A DNA stretch of 64,000 bases from Perca fluviatilis (GCF_010015445.1 NC_053116.1:8956585-9020584), one strand, 5' to 3'; shown: positions 46,300 to 60,400, counted from the stretch's first letter. Notes: generated from the sequence alone by a model not told the origin. Program-made: numbers and translations.

Positions 46300-49200
46300 T
46301 TTGCTAAAGTAAAGAAACGGTCAAGCTGTTGTCACATAACCCTCGATGATAGGGAAATATATTTTTCACATTATTTGCATTCACAGGACCTAATCTGCAT
46401 TTGTTGTTTCAGCAGATTCTTTCCTGGAGAAAAGTAACCTCTCAACCGCAGCCACAGTCTGAGAGAATTAAAGGAATAAAGCAGTGTTTGTCACCATGGC
46501 TAAATTAAAAAAAACAACAAAAAAAACACCCAAGCAAAAACAACATATTATGGGCCATAACGAGCTCTGTAAAGGGCACACCATCACCACTAGTTGCTAT
46601 ATATCTTTAGGTACAGTTATATAGATACTTGTACGAATATGTATATGAAATGCTTTTTTGCTTCTCGTCTGTGACACAGTCTCGTCCCCCTTCCCAACAC
46701 GGAGGAGCTCCTTGGCCCACCTTAGCCGTGATTTGGCAGGGCACATCACACTGCCGCAGGCTACTGTAAATATCACCTTTCTTGTTATCTCCAAGACCTG
46801 CTTTTCCAGTAAATAAGGGAACGTGTAATTCAATATACTGTGTCGGGCCATTTGCTTTCAGAGGACATCTAGGTGACATGACTTAGTGGCCGCCGGAATG
46901 AACATAAAGATTAATAAGTAATGGCCATATAAAGATGATATTTGCACTCAGATATCCCCTTTTTTTAGATTAATGCTTTTGATCACATGGAAACTGGTAA
47001 TAAAAAACGAGCGAGACGGCAGAAGGTACGACATCGCAACGCAATCTGGCACATTAGGATTCTGGATTCCCTTACATGGTTGATTCAAACTACACTTGGA
47101 AGCTGGTGATTTCCACCCCCATATTATATTTAGTCATTTTGCTGTTCTTGCATGATATTCCTGACAGTGCACAATAGTGAAATACCCAAGTTGATCATAC
47201 ATACGACACTGGCGGTGATGACTCCAACTAGTTTGCACGTTGCAATTTATTGACAATAACGACAGTGTTGAAGTGCATGTCCCATACTGAAAAAAGAAAC
47301 GTATTTGGTCGTCCTCTGTAATACTGTTGTAGGTCCCCGTGGCCTTTTGTAATTTGTTGCAGTGTTTGTGTTCTCTTTCACACTTTAATATCACGGTATT
47401 GCTTCAATTTGAGCTGCAAGATAAAGTTCTATTTTCATTTTGTGGGATTAACTTAGCGGGTGGCACACGTCTCAAGGTATTTGTTGTGTTTTGTTTTTAT
47501 CTATGAATTATTTAGAAGCTTCAAAAATAGAGAATGGGTTAGGAGACCGTGTGTCCTGTCTCTCTCAGCAATCTCAGTCAGATGTTTAATTTGGCCTGCT
47601 AGCGTGGAATAGCACTCACCGCGACTGGGAGTAGGTGGCTGGCCGTGTAATTTCCCTGAAGGAGGGGCATGTTGAATCGGAGAATAATGATAGAGGAGGG
47701 AACTGAACATTTGAAAGGAGTGAAAAATGAACGCGTGATTGCTACGTGTGCTTGTAGTTGTCATGGATTTTAGCTTGGATATGAAATGCTGTGCAAAACG
47801 AGAGGCAGTGCTGTCAAATAAAGCCACAAAATTCAACTTAGTCAGTAGACGGTGCTTTTAAAGTAAAGTCTGCAGCAATGCTATAATCATCTTCATGGGG
47901 TCATTTTTCACAATTTACCCAGCATGCTAAAGTTCACTGGGTCTATTAATGAAAGATTCCCTGTTTTTCTTTACACTCCATCGCACTTTTTAAAAATGCT
48001 AATGGACTCCAACAAGCACCTGAGCAAGGATGAAAGTGCCCTAATTCCTGCTCAAAAGGTCACTGAGATGAGTTATAGTGGTGTAAGCACCTGAAAGCTA
48101 TTCCCTTGTTAGATTTGACAAAGGGAGGCTGCCATTTCCCCCCTTAAAAATAGTGTTGGGTAATAAATGATCATTTGTGGAATGCGGTTGCTACCGGCAG
48201 TGACTTTTCCCTCTGACATAACTTTACTGCCGGCTGATTTACATCCCGATAGTTGTCCCCCAAAATATTTCAAATGAGCGTTTTATTCATAATGCTAAGC
48301 AGACGGCGGTGTCACACGCAAGGAGCTCTTATTGTGCTTCTTAGGGGAAATGGCTAATTAGTTGGCCATGAAAAATGCAGGCGTGCCTGTTTTTACTGTC
48401 ATCTTCTTATTTGACTCAACAATAATTTTAGGCTTTTGTAACAGATTTGCAGTTCTGCACACAGAATCAGCGCAATATGAACTATTCGCATGCCCACGCT
48501 CCATCGAGCCCACTGACACATGCATGCTACTATCAATTATGAAGCACATTGGGTCCGTGGATAGGCGGGGCTTCTGCACAGTACGTGCTGTGTGCACCTC
48601 AGCATATGTGATAGTCCTTCTCAGCAGCCCTTCACAGGTCCCTGAAAGGTGCTCCTGGTGTGGATGCGGGGCCTGTAGAGCAGGGATCACTGTGACAGTT
48701 TCAGGTGGAGGAGTCTATTAATAGTTTACCTCTCAGCCAAAGCATTTCATCATTTTTGGTGTCTGAGGGCTTCCTGCTTCCAAAAAAAAAAAAAAAAGGG
48801 GTTGAAGTTATGCATCTCAATCTGCCCCTTCATATTTCATGCTGTTGAGGATTATAAATAAAAGGACAGATTTTGACCTGGGCTATTAGTTTCCCCGGGA
48901 TCCTGTGGGTGGATGGTGCTTTGTCTTCTGTCAGCTTCTGGTGTTTTTCCTTCAGAGAGCAACGGGATTACGATCGGAGTCGTCGGGATACGATGTGAGA
49001 TATGATCCCCGGCTGCCGAGAAGTGGAAAGGAGGAAGACGCTGGGGCTGAGGAACAACAAAAGGCCAACCAAAACGAAACCAATCAGTCAAAATCAGCCA
49101 AAAGGGAGCGTCAGAATGGAACAAGGTGGGGGGAATTTTGACAGTAGGTCACGCTATGGGTCAGCCTAAAGTACCACTCTGGTGATTGCTGTTTTCCCCC

Positions 49201-50350
49201 CTTTGTGTGCCTCTTTTGTTTTGACCACACAAACTGGCCCAAAGTCTCCCGAGACGAGCCTCTCTGACAGAGTGATGTGGAAAATGGTAAGCTAGAAAGC
49301 TCTCACTCTCTCACCTTCCCCATGGTCCAATAGATGGGCCCAGCGTATGCCAGCAGCCTGCCTGTCAGTGCTTCTTGTTGTCGGACAGACCTTTTGATCT
49401 TGAACAAATAGAGAGAAGAGTCTCAGAGCGCCTGCCTCGGGGCATAAAGAAATATCGGCACCACAAAGGGTCAAATTCTGGAAGACGGCAGTCAAATTAA
49501 AACCTTTTATTGCCATCTTTATGGCTTCATTCCCTATGGCAATTACATTATCTGTGGGAAATGACAGAGCGCTGTTCCTATTATCAGTGAAATCTCTGGC
49601 AAGGAGTGTCTGATGTGCTGAAAATGAAAGTGATGTATGTCAATCTCAATGTATCACAGCGGATGTGGACCTATGGCACCGTGTCAAGGTGGCTACATTC
49701 AGCGATTTAACAAGCCAAAATCACTTTTTGCAAATAAAACGCAAGTGCTTAGATTTTTTTACCAAGCAAAAGAATAATAGGACGAAGTTTTTGCAGCTCA
49801 GTGTTTCTATCAAATCTAGATTGACAACCCTCACTTGAAATTAATGATTTTTATTTTTCTGCGACCACTCAGTCGCTAACCACCCGAAACCTCACACATT
49901 GACTTTTCTCCACAGATTGCAACTCATCCATTTTTTTAATTGTGTTCATTTTTTTTTTTTTTTTTAACCTGGGTCCCACCGGACCTGCAGCAGTGGTGGT
50001 CGCTGTCATCCGTCTGCTCTGACAGGAAGAGGGAGCCGGGAGAGTGGCGCCACGCCACTTTCCACCCCAAGCTGATGTGTCAGGCTTATCACACAGCCGA
50101 GCGATCCCGAGGTGACATCCTCCACTGAATCAGTGACATTTCACGGACGGTGCAAATCTATCCGTCTTTGTCAAACATCCGCCTCGATTTTAGCATTCCC
50201 CGAGTTAGCATATTGATCAGTAAGAAACGCATGAGTGAGGACTTCTTGTTTTCCGCTCCTTTTTAAAATTGGCATTGTGAGTCCACTGGACTCCTCTGTC
50301 AAAGTCTGCTGCTGTGGGCCTTAATCTGCCCTCTTCAAAGTCGCATAAAA
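46300..50350. promoter_or_regulatory. Repeat-poor stretch, candidate regulatory blocks
   Basis: Four kilobases with almost no recognisable transposon. Blocks of note: 46690-46900 (CACCTTAGCCGTGATTTGGC), 47990-48330 (GGAAATGGCTAATTAGTTGG nearby at 48345), 48840-49140, and 49280-49640 (CCATGGTCCAATAGATGGGC; GCAATTACATTATCTGTGGG). No coding exon is evident. Conservation cannot be assessed here. Confidence 0.25.
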
Positions 50351-50454
50351 TATGGAGGGCTTTTGTCATTCAGGACCAAGAGGCTCACCAAAGACTTTCT
50401 TTGCCACTTTACGCTGTCTAAAAACTTCTCTGAAGTTTCATCAAAGTTTGCTGC

Positions 50455-50770
50455 TAGTAGGGGTGTGAATCTTCACTGGTCCCATGATAGATTGCCACAC
50501 ATGGTTTTCATCAACCCATTCAAGAAGTCCGATATATGTGAACTCCTCTTTTTTTATTGTATCTGCTCTTAAAAAAAGACACTTCCTGAATATAGCGGAG
50601 TCTGAACACAGCAGACAAACGGACAAAAATGCAACAACCGGAAAATCAACAAAGGCAATAATCGATTATGGTCTGTCACTGCATCGACGCAGAATTGTCT
50701 AGGTCCGCATTGCGACGCATCGATGCAATGCTTTATTTCAACACCACGAACTGCTAGAACATTTTTTTTC
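50455..50770. repeat. MITE-like repeat beginning AGGGGTGTGAATC
   Basis: The left end AGTAGGGGTGTGAATCTTCA resembles a teleost hAT terminus. The right portion contains GCATTGCGACGCATCGATGC. The right boundary is uncertain. Confidence 0.35.
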
Positions 50771-50789
50771 AACATTTTCATTATTTTAA

Positions 50790-51215
50790 CCCTCCTGTTG
50801 TCCAATTTGACCCATTTTCTAAAAGTCTCTATATCAAAAATGTGGGTTTCTTTCAACAAATTGTCCAAAGAAATAACGTTGACGGTTTCAACGTTCTTTA
50901 GTGTAATATAAATTATCAGTTCAATACTTTCAATTAATTTGGGTATTTTATTAAATTTTATAGCATTTGAAAATAAAAATTGATAGGTTGGAAAAAGTGA
51001 CCAAAATGCTTCAAAAACCTGGGGAAAAAACGAGAAAAAACATAAGAAAAAGTGACAAAAAAGTCAGAAAAAGCTTTCAAAAACTTGATTAAAAAAAACG
51101 ACAACAAAAATGTGTTAAAAAACTAAAATCGACAGACATCGGAAAAAGTGACAAACAACTGGAAAAAAGCCACAAAAGTGTCAAAAAAGACGACAGAAAC
51201 ATTGGAAAAAAATCA
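50790..51215. mobile_element. TTAA-target MITE-like repeat, opposite orientation
   Basis: TTAA at 50786-50789, then CCCTCCTGTTGTCCAATTTG. The body shows the reverse-complement layout of 19489-19875: GACCCATTTTC first, then degenerate AAAAAGTGACAAA modules at 51000-51210. The far end is not recognisable. Confidence 0.5.
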
Positions 51216-51609
51216 TTTGCATAAAGCTTAGTGGTTGTCTCAGCAAGGTAGATAATAAGAAATACAAATCTTTAGCCAAATAATCACAAATTCAATACAG
51301 GAATTTATTTGACCTTATAATTATTACTTAGGTGGCTTATCTTTGAAGTAAATAAAAGAAATTCTACAAAGGGAGGGAAAAAGATCAATAAAGAATTCTC
51401 AAAGAAGGCTGGCTTGCCCAGGGTCAGGGCCAGGGCCAGATCAGCGGCGTCTTTCTCCCGTTGCGTCCCGCTGTCTCTCCTACCTGCATCGGCCCCCGCA
51501 CCCTGTCCCCCACTCCCCTTTCTACCTGCCTGAGGAGAGAGGGGAGGGGCTGCTCCTCTGTCACAGAACAGAACAGAAGAGAGAGGTGACTTGTTTTGGC
51601 GGCCACAGG

Positions 51610-51780
51610 AGAGAAATGCCTCGCGTGCTCGCTGGACAATAGCGACTAGCGACAGATCTGGCGACTTTCTGTAGAAAAGTCGCCAGATTTGTCGCCAGTT
51701 TTTTTTATGAAAAAAAGTCGCTAAGGGGGTCTGAGAAGTTGCTAAATCTAACGACAAAGTCGCTAAGTTGGCAACATGGA
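51610..51780. repeat. GCGACTT-rich inverted repeat element
   Basis: Includes a hairpin formed by CAGATCTGGCGACTTTCT and AGAAAAGTCGCCAGATTTG (about 51651-51692), then an AAGTCGCTAAGTTGGCAACA terminus. Resembles the end of a dispersed MITE. It directly precedes the 115-bp TG array. Confidence 0.45.
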
Positions 51781-51804
51781 AACAGATGCCGTCTGCACGG
51801 GGGG

Positions 51805-51922
<118 letters not shown>

Positions 51923-53008
51923 CACCGAGAGACGGAGGAGAGCAGGGAAAGGAAATGCAGCTGAACGAATACATGTTTTAAATAGTGTGCAAAAAACGAA
52001 ACGCAATGTGTGGCAGCCGGTGTTGATTGTGCGGCGCACCGCCACACAATCAGTCTATGTGTGGGGAACCACTGGAACAAGCGGTTTACCGGCAACCATG
52101 TCAAAGGATAGTTTGCCAACTTGTCAAAACGGTGTAAGGTGTTTAGGCCCACGCGTGCAAAAAACCAAGGAGCTATGCTTCCTCGAGCCGCTTTACCCAA
52201 CAAATATGAAGCTCCGTTTCCGTCAGGTAAATTGCTGTGATGCATCATGGAGGAAAAAAAAAAAACACACAAAGAAGAACTCCCGTTCGCGATAGAGAAA
52301 GGCCTAACCACCTGGGTCCAGCCGTGTGTAAACTCTAGCAGCTTTTGTTATTTGTGTTGGGGCGTGTGATGTAATAATTGATTAATAATGCAAAGCTTTA
52401 GGGGAAACCATAACCCCTAAAATGAGGGCGATGATTGTGCTCGCGCCGAAGCAAATCAACAGCGACAGAATAGCACCAGGGATTACAACATCTGCAGTCT
52501 GCGGTGTCGAGGTTAACTTGTCCTGTGATTACAAAACGCATTTCCCGGGAGCAGGTGTTACAGTGACACCGTTGCGATCATGTATGTGCAAATGCTGCTG
52601 CAAACTGAAGCGCGCCGCACACACGCGCACACACACTGAAGCACCCAATCACACAAAGAGGGTGAGAGAGCAGAGAGGAAGAGAATGGCTGCTTCCCCAA
52701 CCATATGCTTTTGGCCTCTATGCCTGTGAGACCCGTGTGAAAACATGAATGAGAAGCCTGCAAATCGATAGGGACAAGAGATCTAGTGTCTAGCAAATCC
52801 AGTGCAGACTGACATGTTCTCCATGTAATCTCCTGCATTGTGCTGCGAGGGGAAAGATTATCCTCCTCCGACTGGCTGGTAAAAGGTTGCTTTGCTGTAG
52901 TTCACGTCTGTGTGAAGGGAGGGAAGCATATGCCTCTCTGTAAACGATGCCGGCTCCCCCTCCTCCTCTGTCAGAGGCTGGATTATGTCCAACATTATCC
53001 ACCCCCCT

Positions 53009-53010
<2 letters not shown>

Positions 53011-53097
<87 letters not shown>
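53011..53097. repeat. (CA)n microsatellite
   Basis: Uninterrupted CA dinucleotides over 87 bp, 1.1 kb from the GT array at 51.8 kb and on the opposite strand sense. Confidence 0.98.
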
Positions 53098-53099
<2 letters not shown>

Positions 53100-53776
53100 C
53101 TCTCCAATAAAGGGCTTTCTCTCTCCCCTTTCCCCTTTTCAAAAATCATCGGATTTATGACAGTGGATTTCGGAAAAGTTCCGCGCCAATTTTGACGCCT
53201 GCTTAAGTACCCCGGCAGGATTAGAAGAGGCTTCTTGATGTGTGCACTCCAGTGTGTTGAGCAGTACATTGTGGTCAGGGTTATCAACTGAGGGGGGGAA
53301 GGCAGTAGTACATAGTGCATAATGATATGGCTTGTTATACACATCAAGTGCCGAAAGCAGAGAGAGTGAGAAAGAGCATGTGCATTTGTTTAGAATCAAT
53401 AGAGAACGCTATCGCGTTTAATTTGCCTGGTGCTGCCTTTTCCACCTCTGCTTTACATTCATAAACAGCAGATTGGAGAAAATGGCTAGCTCCACTGTCG
53501 CAGCACCATTACGGCAGATGCAGGGGGAAACGCCGTAGGACCTGCTTGAATGAAATGACCGCTTACGTTGACTGTGAATTGAAACTCAACACTGCTGCAC
53601 CATTTACAAAGGCATAATAAAAGGCAGCGACTATCTCACGATAGACTTGTAAAAAAAGCAGTATACACGTTGTAAATTGTAATGGAATACTGCAATGACT
53701 TTGCCTTGATCTGGAAATAAACAGGGGAAAGTTCTGCGATATCTGATTCAAGATTTATTGTGACACGCTCGTGTTG

Positions 53777-53778
<2 letters not shown>

Positions 53779-53824
<46 letters not shown>
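53779..53824. repeat. (GT)n microsatellite
   Basis: Uninterrupted GT dinucleotides over 46 bp. Confidence 0.97.
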
Positions 53825-53825
<1 letters not shown>

Positions 53826-55376
53826 CTTTAAGTCTAGACACAGGAGGCAGACAGTCACCTTCACAGCCAGCTATCCCTCCCAACAGCCCGCCCGCATTTC
53901 TCTCTATGATGATGATGTTAGGTGGCCTGCACGTGCAGCTGTAAATTCCGAATCGCTGAAGCGGTTCTGACTGGCCCGCCTGCAGTCTGACTGTCTGACA
54001 GCAGGTCTGGCTTTGGGCAGGTGCGAGACGAGGAAGAGCCAGGTTAGACTCAGTTAATAAAGCCTCAACCAGTTCCTCCAGTCTGCCCTTGGAGATCACT
54101 TACATCAAAGCACCAATCAAAAACTGGTGCAGATATAATTTGTCATCAGGGATTTCTCTACTGGAGAATTATAGAGAAGATACAGGCCGATCAATACTAT
54201 GGATTTTCACTGCAGTGGCTGATTGTCCAATTGCCGTGAAACATGTACCGAGATAAAAGGGCATGTCTGCCATTTTGTAACAGACTGCCGAGTCAGCATA
54301 GAGCTTGTCAGATACTTATAGGCTGCTGTGATAGAAAATTATCATGCTGCAGTGTCCAAGTACTATTTAACACATTTTCCTTCCGTGGGACGTGATTCAT
54401 CACAGATCCCCTCTCTCTCTCTCTGCTTTTTGATGGGGCATCACTCTGCGTCATTGTCAAGTGCAGCTTCGGCCACACATGGATGGTGTTTAAAAAGGAG
54501 CAGATGCCACCGCAATGCAATCCCTCTGCTAGAGCATGTCAACCTAAGAATTAGGAAAGACGCTGGAGGAATATGTTAAATCCCCCAAACACCGCTTTGA
54601 AGCTGACCACTTAAAGCAGTTTAATACTGACTTTAAAAAAATATATATCCTAATCATTTTAGATTAACTTCTCTGAAAACATTTATTATTTATGTTATAT
54701 ATAACAGTATACTGTTGAGCATTTTGGAGAGTCGGTGCTTTTGAGGACCTGTTGCACCATTGGCACTGGCCTCCAGTCACCCCATACAGGTATGGAACAC
54801 CACTATATATGGTCAGAATAAATCCTTTAGGTTTTTCCAGTGCCATTGATAAAGATGTGCTAGAGCAATCTGTTACAGAGCCTCTATCTCCTTTTACTTA
54901 ATCATGCTCTGGTCTGACACTGATCATAAAAAAACCCAGTGGACCAGAACCAAATTACAGCATGCAGACAGCAGGGTGGCAGAGTGAGTAGCAACACCCT
55001 GGGTTCATGGCCCCAGTATCGGCCAGTTCATGTTAAGCAGCGAGGCCAGCAAAAAGTCACATCTCTCTTTCAGGGACGAGTAGAGTTCCACAAGCAGGTA
55101 CATAAAGGCTGGCTATTGAAGGGTAGTCTCGACTTGGTGCACCTTTTTAGGTTGGTCGGTCCAGACTGAAATATCTCAATGGCTATTGATTGCCATGGAA
55201 ATTTGTACAGACGCCAACTTTGGTGATCCCCCTGACTTTTCCTCTATCGTCACCACAAAGTTCCCGTCTTTGATTTTGAGAGAATTTTCTCAACAGCTAT
55301 TGGATTGCTATGAAATTTGTACACACATTCCAGTGTTTTCCCTAGGTTTGTGGAAGACTTAGGTGCATGTATTTGG

Positions 55377-55530
55377 CGAGGGGGGGTCCCTCAAGAAAAT
55401 GGTACGTTTTTCAATTTAAAAAGATGTAATTTTACATCATTTTGGACCATTATTATTACCAAAACAAAACTTGCTAAAGAAGTCTACTGGGGACCAATTA
55501 CAATCATTAGATCTGAGAAAGGTCATTTAG
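55377..55530. repeat. Dispersed repeat shared with 15575-15775
   Basis: Contains GGTCCCTCAAGAAAATGG, TACATCATTTTGGACCATTA and AAAACTTGCTAAAGAAGTC in the same order as the copy near 15.6 kb. It appears inserted between two halves of another repeat at 55140-55330 and 55985-56220. Confidence 0.45.
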
Positions 55531-55589
55531 TCAAAGTCACATTCATTCTGCTTAGGTAGTGGCCAAAACAGCTTCAGTGCTGCATCCCG

Positions 55590-55985
55590 GCTGCACAATA
55601 TATTGCTTTTTAATCATCATCAAATCAACTGGCCTAATAAACACATAGCGAAAGGCTGCGACATATCGTGAAAGACACTCAGATATTTTCGTGTTGGTTG
55701 ACCGAAAATATCAGTAGAAAACTGTATATTAATTTTAGTGGTTCCTTTTTATATTGGATTCAGTGTTCAATTTGTTTAGTAAAAGAATGTTGGAAATTAT
55801 TTCCTTTCATTTATTTTAAATTCACCAAGCAATTTGTTGTATTTTAGCAGAATACTGAAAGCAGCAGAAATGCAGAACTGAATATACTTCAATATCTGTT
55901 TATTTATCGCAAGTAAGGTTGTTATCGCGATATTAAACGCTATTGCATATCGCATATTTTTCTCATATGGTGCAGCCCTATCTAG
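55590..55985. mobile_element. hAT-like MITE with GGCTGCAC/GTGCAGCC ends
   Basis: Begins GGCTGCACAATATATTGC and ends CATATGGTGCAGCCCTA. The inverted termini and ATATCGC-type subterminal motifs are characteristic of dispersed teleost hAT derivatives. No clean target duplication was found. Confidence 0.55.
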
Positions 55986-56237
55986 CGCCATCATCAGGTC
56001 AAAATGTGTCCAATACTTTTATTTATGACCCAACAACCAGCAAATCTAATGACATTCCCATCAGCTTCAGCTGGACTTTGTGTTTAGTGCTAATTAGCAA
56101 ATGTTCTAAGCATTCTAGCACATTCAACGAGATAGTGAACATGGTAGCTTTTAGCTAAAAACAACACTGTGCCTAAGTACAGCCTCACAGAGCTGCTAGC
56201 AGACTCTCAGTCTTGGTACTAAAAGTGTAAAATGAGA

Positions 56238-56857
56238 TTAGAGACGTCCCGAGCCGATGAAAAGGATCAGTATCGGACCAATTTGGGCATATTTTAATGG
56301 ATAGTTATTGACTAAATTGAATTCGGTGATTTGTTTACCAGAGCCTGCTAATGTTGCAGAGATGCTGTCCTTTGTGACAGCCTACAGTGCAATCATTTTG
56401 CCCGCATATGTGAGTGAAGATAAGGGTGTGGATGTGAAAAATGATTTTTGCGGCAATGGTGCAATTGACTCTTGAGTTCTGATGATCAAGCTGGCAAAAT
56501 ACACGGATTCGCAAAAACAATCTGTACTGTCTGTACAAGATTGCTTTTAAAGGTAGAACCTCCACTCTGTTACACCGCTGCGCAATCGCTTTGTATTTCC
56601 AAAATCTCCAACAGTGTGTTTTGTCTTGTCTCTAGCTGATAGCGTCACGTCAATTTCAGGAGTCACATTCAGTTGCATATTTTGTGGGTCACATGGTCAC
56701 ACATTGTGTCAGATTTAGGCTACGGTTGTTATTTCGATTTAGGTAACATTTAGGTAAATATAAGTATCAGATTGGACTCGGTATCGGCAGATACCTGATA
56801 TTAAAGGACTCGGATCAGGATCACGGCCAAAGAAATGTGATCGGGACATTCCTAGTA
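56238..56857. mobile_element. hAT-like element with GAGACGTCCCG/CGGGACATTCCT ends
   Basis: Left TTAGAGACGTCCCGAGCCGA and right GATCGGGACATTCCTAG are imperfect inverted repeats. The subterminal regions contain GGATCAGTATCGG and CGGTATCGGCAGATACC. Short reading frames inside show no transposase motif. Confidence 0.55.
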
Positions 56858-57362
56858 AAATGTAATACGGCATCTCTTGGAATGGAAGTGTTCGAGTGCC
56901 GAAGAGGTTAGAAGTACAGATAGAAATCTAAAAACCTGATGAACAGGTTTATTTTTCTTGGGGATATTCCCTTAGCTCAAAACAAGCATCTGAGAGTGGG
57001 TGGCCCTTGTACCACGGAGCACTAAACGGAGCCCAGAAATGCCTTTCTTTGTTGTATACACCAAGCCAGTCTCCAAACTGAAGGCACCGACTTACGGTGG
57101 CTGGATGCCAGGCCGAGAAAATGATAGGCTGCAGCTCAGTGACAGAAGCAATGACCCTCAACTCAACCATCTTTTACTGTTTACGGATGTGCTGCTGCTG
57201 CTATAATGACCCAATTTTGAAGCTGGTCTTCCAGTTTAGAACGCTTTTATTTTCAAGTAGTATGGGGGAGTTGGCAGCCCTCCCCATAATGATGACCAAA
57301 AAGTTGAGGCCACAAGAGTACGTATAGCTAGAATGCACTGGATTGTTAAGACTACTTTGAGT

Positions 57363-57447
57363 AGGGACTGCAGGGCCAGGGATCGAACCACCGACCTTTT
57401 CTATTGGCCGGCGACTACTCTACCACCTGAGCCACAGCCGCCCACTC
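57363..57447 (-). mobile_element. tRNA-derived SINE head of a second family
   Basis: On the minus strand the sequence contains TGGCTCAGGTGGTAGAG (A-box region, 57419-57435) and GGTTCGATCC (B box, 57380-57389), in the usual tRNA order. A short CTGCAGTCCCTAC tail follows. The rest of the element appears lost or diverged. A functional tRNA is unlikely, because the acceptor stems do not pair. Confidence 0.65.
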
Positions 57448-57459
57448 GTCACAGAGATG

Positions 57460-60400
57460 TTGTATTTATTGTGCAGGCTCAGAGTGAGACTAGACTTACA
57501 GTTTAGGACTAACACAAAATGAAATGTAATGAAAAAACATGAGTTTTATTTAGGCTACCTTCATTCGGGCACCAACAGCCACTAAAATAATTCTTCCAAT
57601 CATTTAAGGAAGCTTTACAGGGCCACCCAAAGTCTGAATAAAGCAGCAATATAGCAACAGTTTTTTTTGGTATGTTTTGGTATGGTATGTAATGGTTAAG
57701 CAACACTTGTTGTTGTGTTGTTGGTGTCAATATAGTGGGTCTACTACGAATTATACATATATGCAGATTTTTACACTTTTAATTATTATTTTTTTTTAAT
57801 GTTTATTATGTTTATGAGTAGCTAAAGGAGCTGCTGTAAACACGTTTTCACATATTAACATTAACCTCACTGGTTGTCAACACAGAATTACGAGAGTTTA
57901 ATTCAACAGCACTATAGAGTTATCTCATGGTCATCTGGCACAAATGGTTCAAATTAGTTTTCTGAGAAAGGCTAAGGTGCAATGCTTTTGTAGTTGAAAT
58001 CAGAAACAAAACACCACAAGTTGCTTTATTTATCCAAAATTGAACAAAAACTCAAAACTGAATAGACAGAAATTGCTGAATTAATTTAGTCTGGTAGTAG
58101 CAAAGTGCTTAAACTACTTTTTCAAGTGATTAGTCAATTGAAATTACTTTAATGACAACTTGAGATGGTTGACAAATCATTTGAGCCATTAATTCAGCTT
58201 CTCCAATATGAAGACCTGCAAAGTGTCTGCCGTTTCTTCATATGATTTTGTATTACATTTTTGACTTAGTCAGACAAAATAGGCAATTTTATATTAAGCC
58301 TCTTTCATATTTTTCTGAGCACGTACTTTTCAGTGGAGCAGCTTAAGTAGCCATGTCTTCTGATAAAACAAAACTGCTGATGCAGCTTTGTCAATTGGCC
58401 TAAAAATTGGTGTCAATGTTGAAAAGCCAACATGGCATCATGACTTTGCGTAAACATACACGCCACTTTCCTAAAGCCAAATGGCGTGTTATCTGTACGC
58501 ATTTCGAGCTATCCACGTGTATGTCTACGCTGTATACAGCGGATGTAAACACGTGGCATCTTATCGCAAGAACGTCACACACGTGTATAATAAATAATAT
58601 AACACGTGTAATAAATAAAAAAGGTTGGGTTCAGGGAAAGGCTTCAGTAACACAAAAAAACGACAAAAACACGACGGTGACCAACGTCACACGCTTAGGA
58701 AAACAATGAACGGTTGGGTTTAGGAAAGAAACATTGGGGAAGGCTTAAAAAACAACCACCACACGCGGGAAGCGATCCCGGCTCTCCTGGGTGAAAGTCC
58801 TGTGTTTTACCCATCCACTACCCCAACCTAAGTCCTTTCATACTACTCGCTACGGCAAACATTCACATGTAATGTAGGTCAATGGCGGCTGAACGGCATT
58901 GATAAACACGGTAAAAAAGCGATTATGCGTCTTGATAACATGCAAAAACGGCATACGAATTGGCGTGTCATACATACGCCTCTTTGTGAGATCAGTCTGT
59001 GAAATTCTGACTTCACACCGTTTATTTGCGTCCTGTGATGTGGCTAAACCGAGGTCCATGTGTCCCACAGGTTGAGAATTAAATTTGTGGCGGTGGGTGG
59101 CGCAGGATGGGACGGCGTGGCGCGCGATGGCCGGGTTCAGTAATAAACTAGTCAAACGAAGGTTTCTGAACTATTTTTTTAAAACAATGGCTGCATGACA
59201 TGGATAACATATAACCAATTATTTAGAAAGAAATAACTTTTAACATATTAAAACACTTAGACTAAAAGATGGGACCGATTGGTGGGATTGCTGAGGACGC
59301 AGTATACACGGGGATACACTGGTAAGAGCTAATGAGGTTTAACCATGTAGCCAGATAAATTATATAGCTCACGCTAACTGTCGCTGCGTCTGGAGCTTAG
59401 CTCAGGCCCCAAGACGATTGTGATTGGTTTAAAGAATTGCAAACAACCCAGAGCGTGTTTTTATTTTTTTTTTTTTACGTGAGGTGTAGCCAGACCTTGC
59501 TCCACAGCGCTGTGGAGATAGGGCTAGCAATTGCGAGACTATGGTTAGATGAACAGCAATAAGATCTTCTCCACTAAATGCAGTGAATCTAGATCAATTT
59601 TCACGAGTAGCCAAAGCGAAGAAGCGGCTGGTCTGGCTGGACTGATCCTTCTTACAGCAGAGGTCAACCAAATCAAGTCTTTCCATTTTGTTTCCCCATC
59701 CTCTGTTGTCCTACCTGGCTGTCTGTCTTAACATGACTGGCGTGGAAAGGAGTGTTTTGGGAAATATGCACATCAAAATGAATTCATACTGCAAGGTAAT
59801 GAGGACTTGCATGAGCTGTAATTGTTATTATTGCTAGACACAAATTGAAAAGCATAACCTGTCTGACACCAGCTATCAGTTGTCATTATGTGGGAAAACA
59901 TGCCCTCATTGCAGATAGCTGTCTGTTGACACCCAAAGTAATTGAGGAGGTAGTCGCGCCGTTGAAGGCTCTCAAAGGGGAGGACGAACACTTGATCAGA
60001 GCATTTTTGTGTCTTCGGAGATGATTTGATTGCACATAATGTCTATTTTACAGCCAGATATGCCATTAATTTGCATGATAGCGAGCCAAAATGTGACATT
60101 TTTATTTAGACGTCCTCACAATGTTTGGAGAACAATTGGGTTGCGTTTTTTCTTCCGTCAGTCTTTTCAGAGCACTGGCGTCTCATTATATCATATCTAA
60201 CAGAGCAGTGAATGGCTGCCTCTCTCTTCACATTGCTGTGTCAGGTCAATGTGCCATATTTTAAGTGGTGACGGGAGGGAGGGGGGGCGGGGGTATACTG
60301 CTGACAGCCAGATGATGATTACACATTTAACTCTTTGTTGTTGTTTACCGACAGCGGAAACTAATAAAAGAAACAAAGAAATTACTTTAGCCTGCACATT

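Larger units (their letters stand above)
51930..55140. other. Gene-free microsatellite-rich sequence
   Basis: Contains the CA/GT arrays at 53011 and 53779. Long frames on either strand are repeat-driven and lack protein-family motifs. 52422-52560 and 53100-53250 appear unique but uncharacterised. Confidence 0.45.

Noticed and set aside
52790..53347. 185-codon minus-strand ORF
   Set aside because: Dominated by Cys-Val dipeptides from the CA array.
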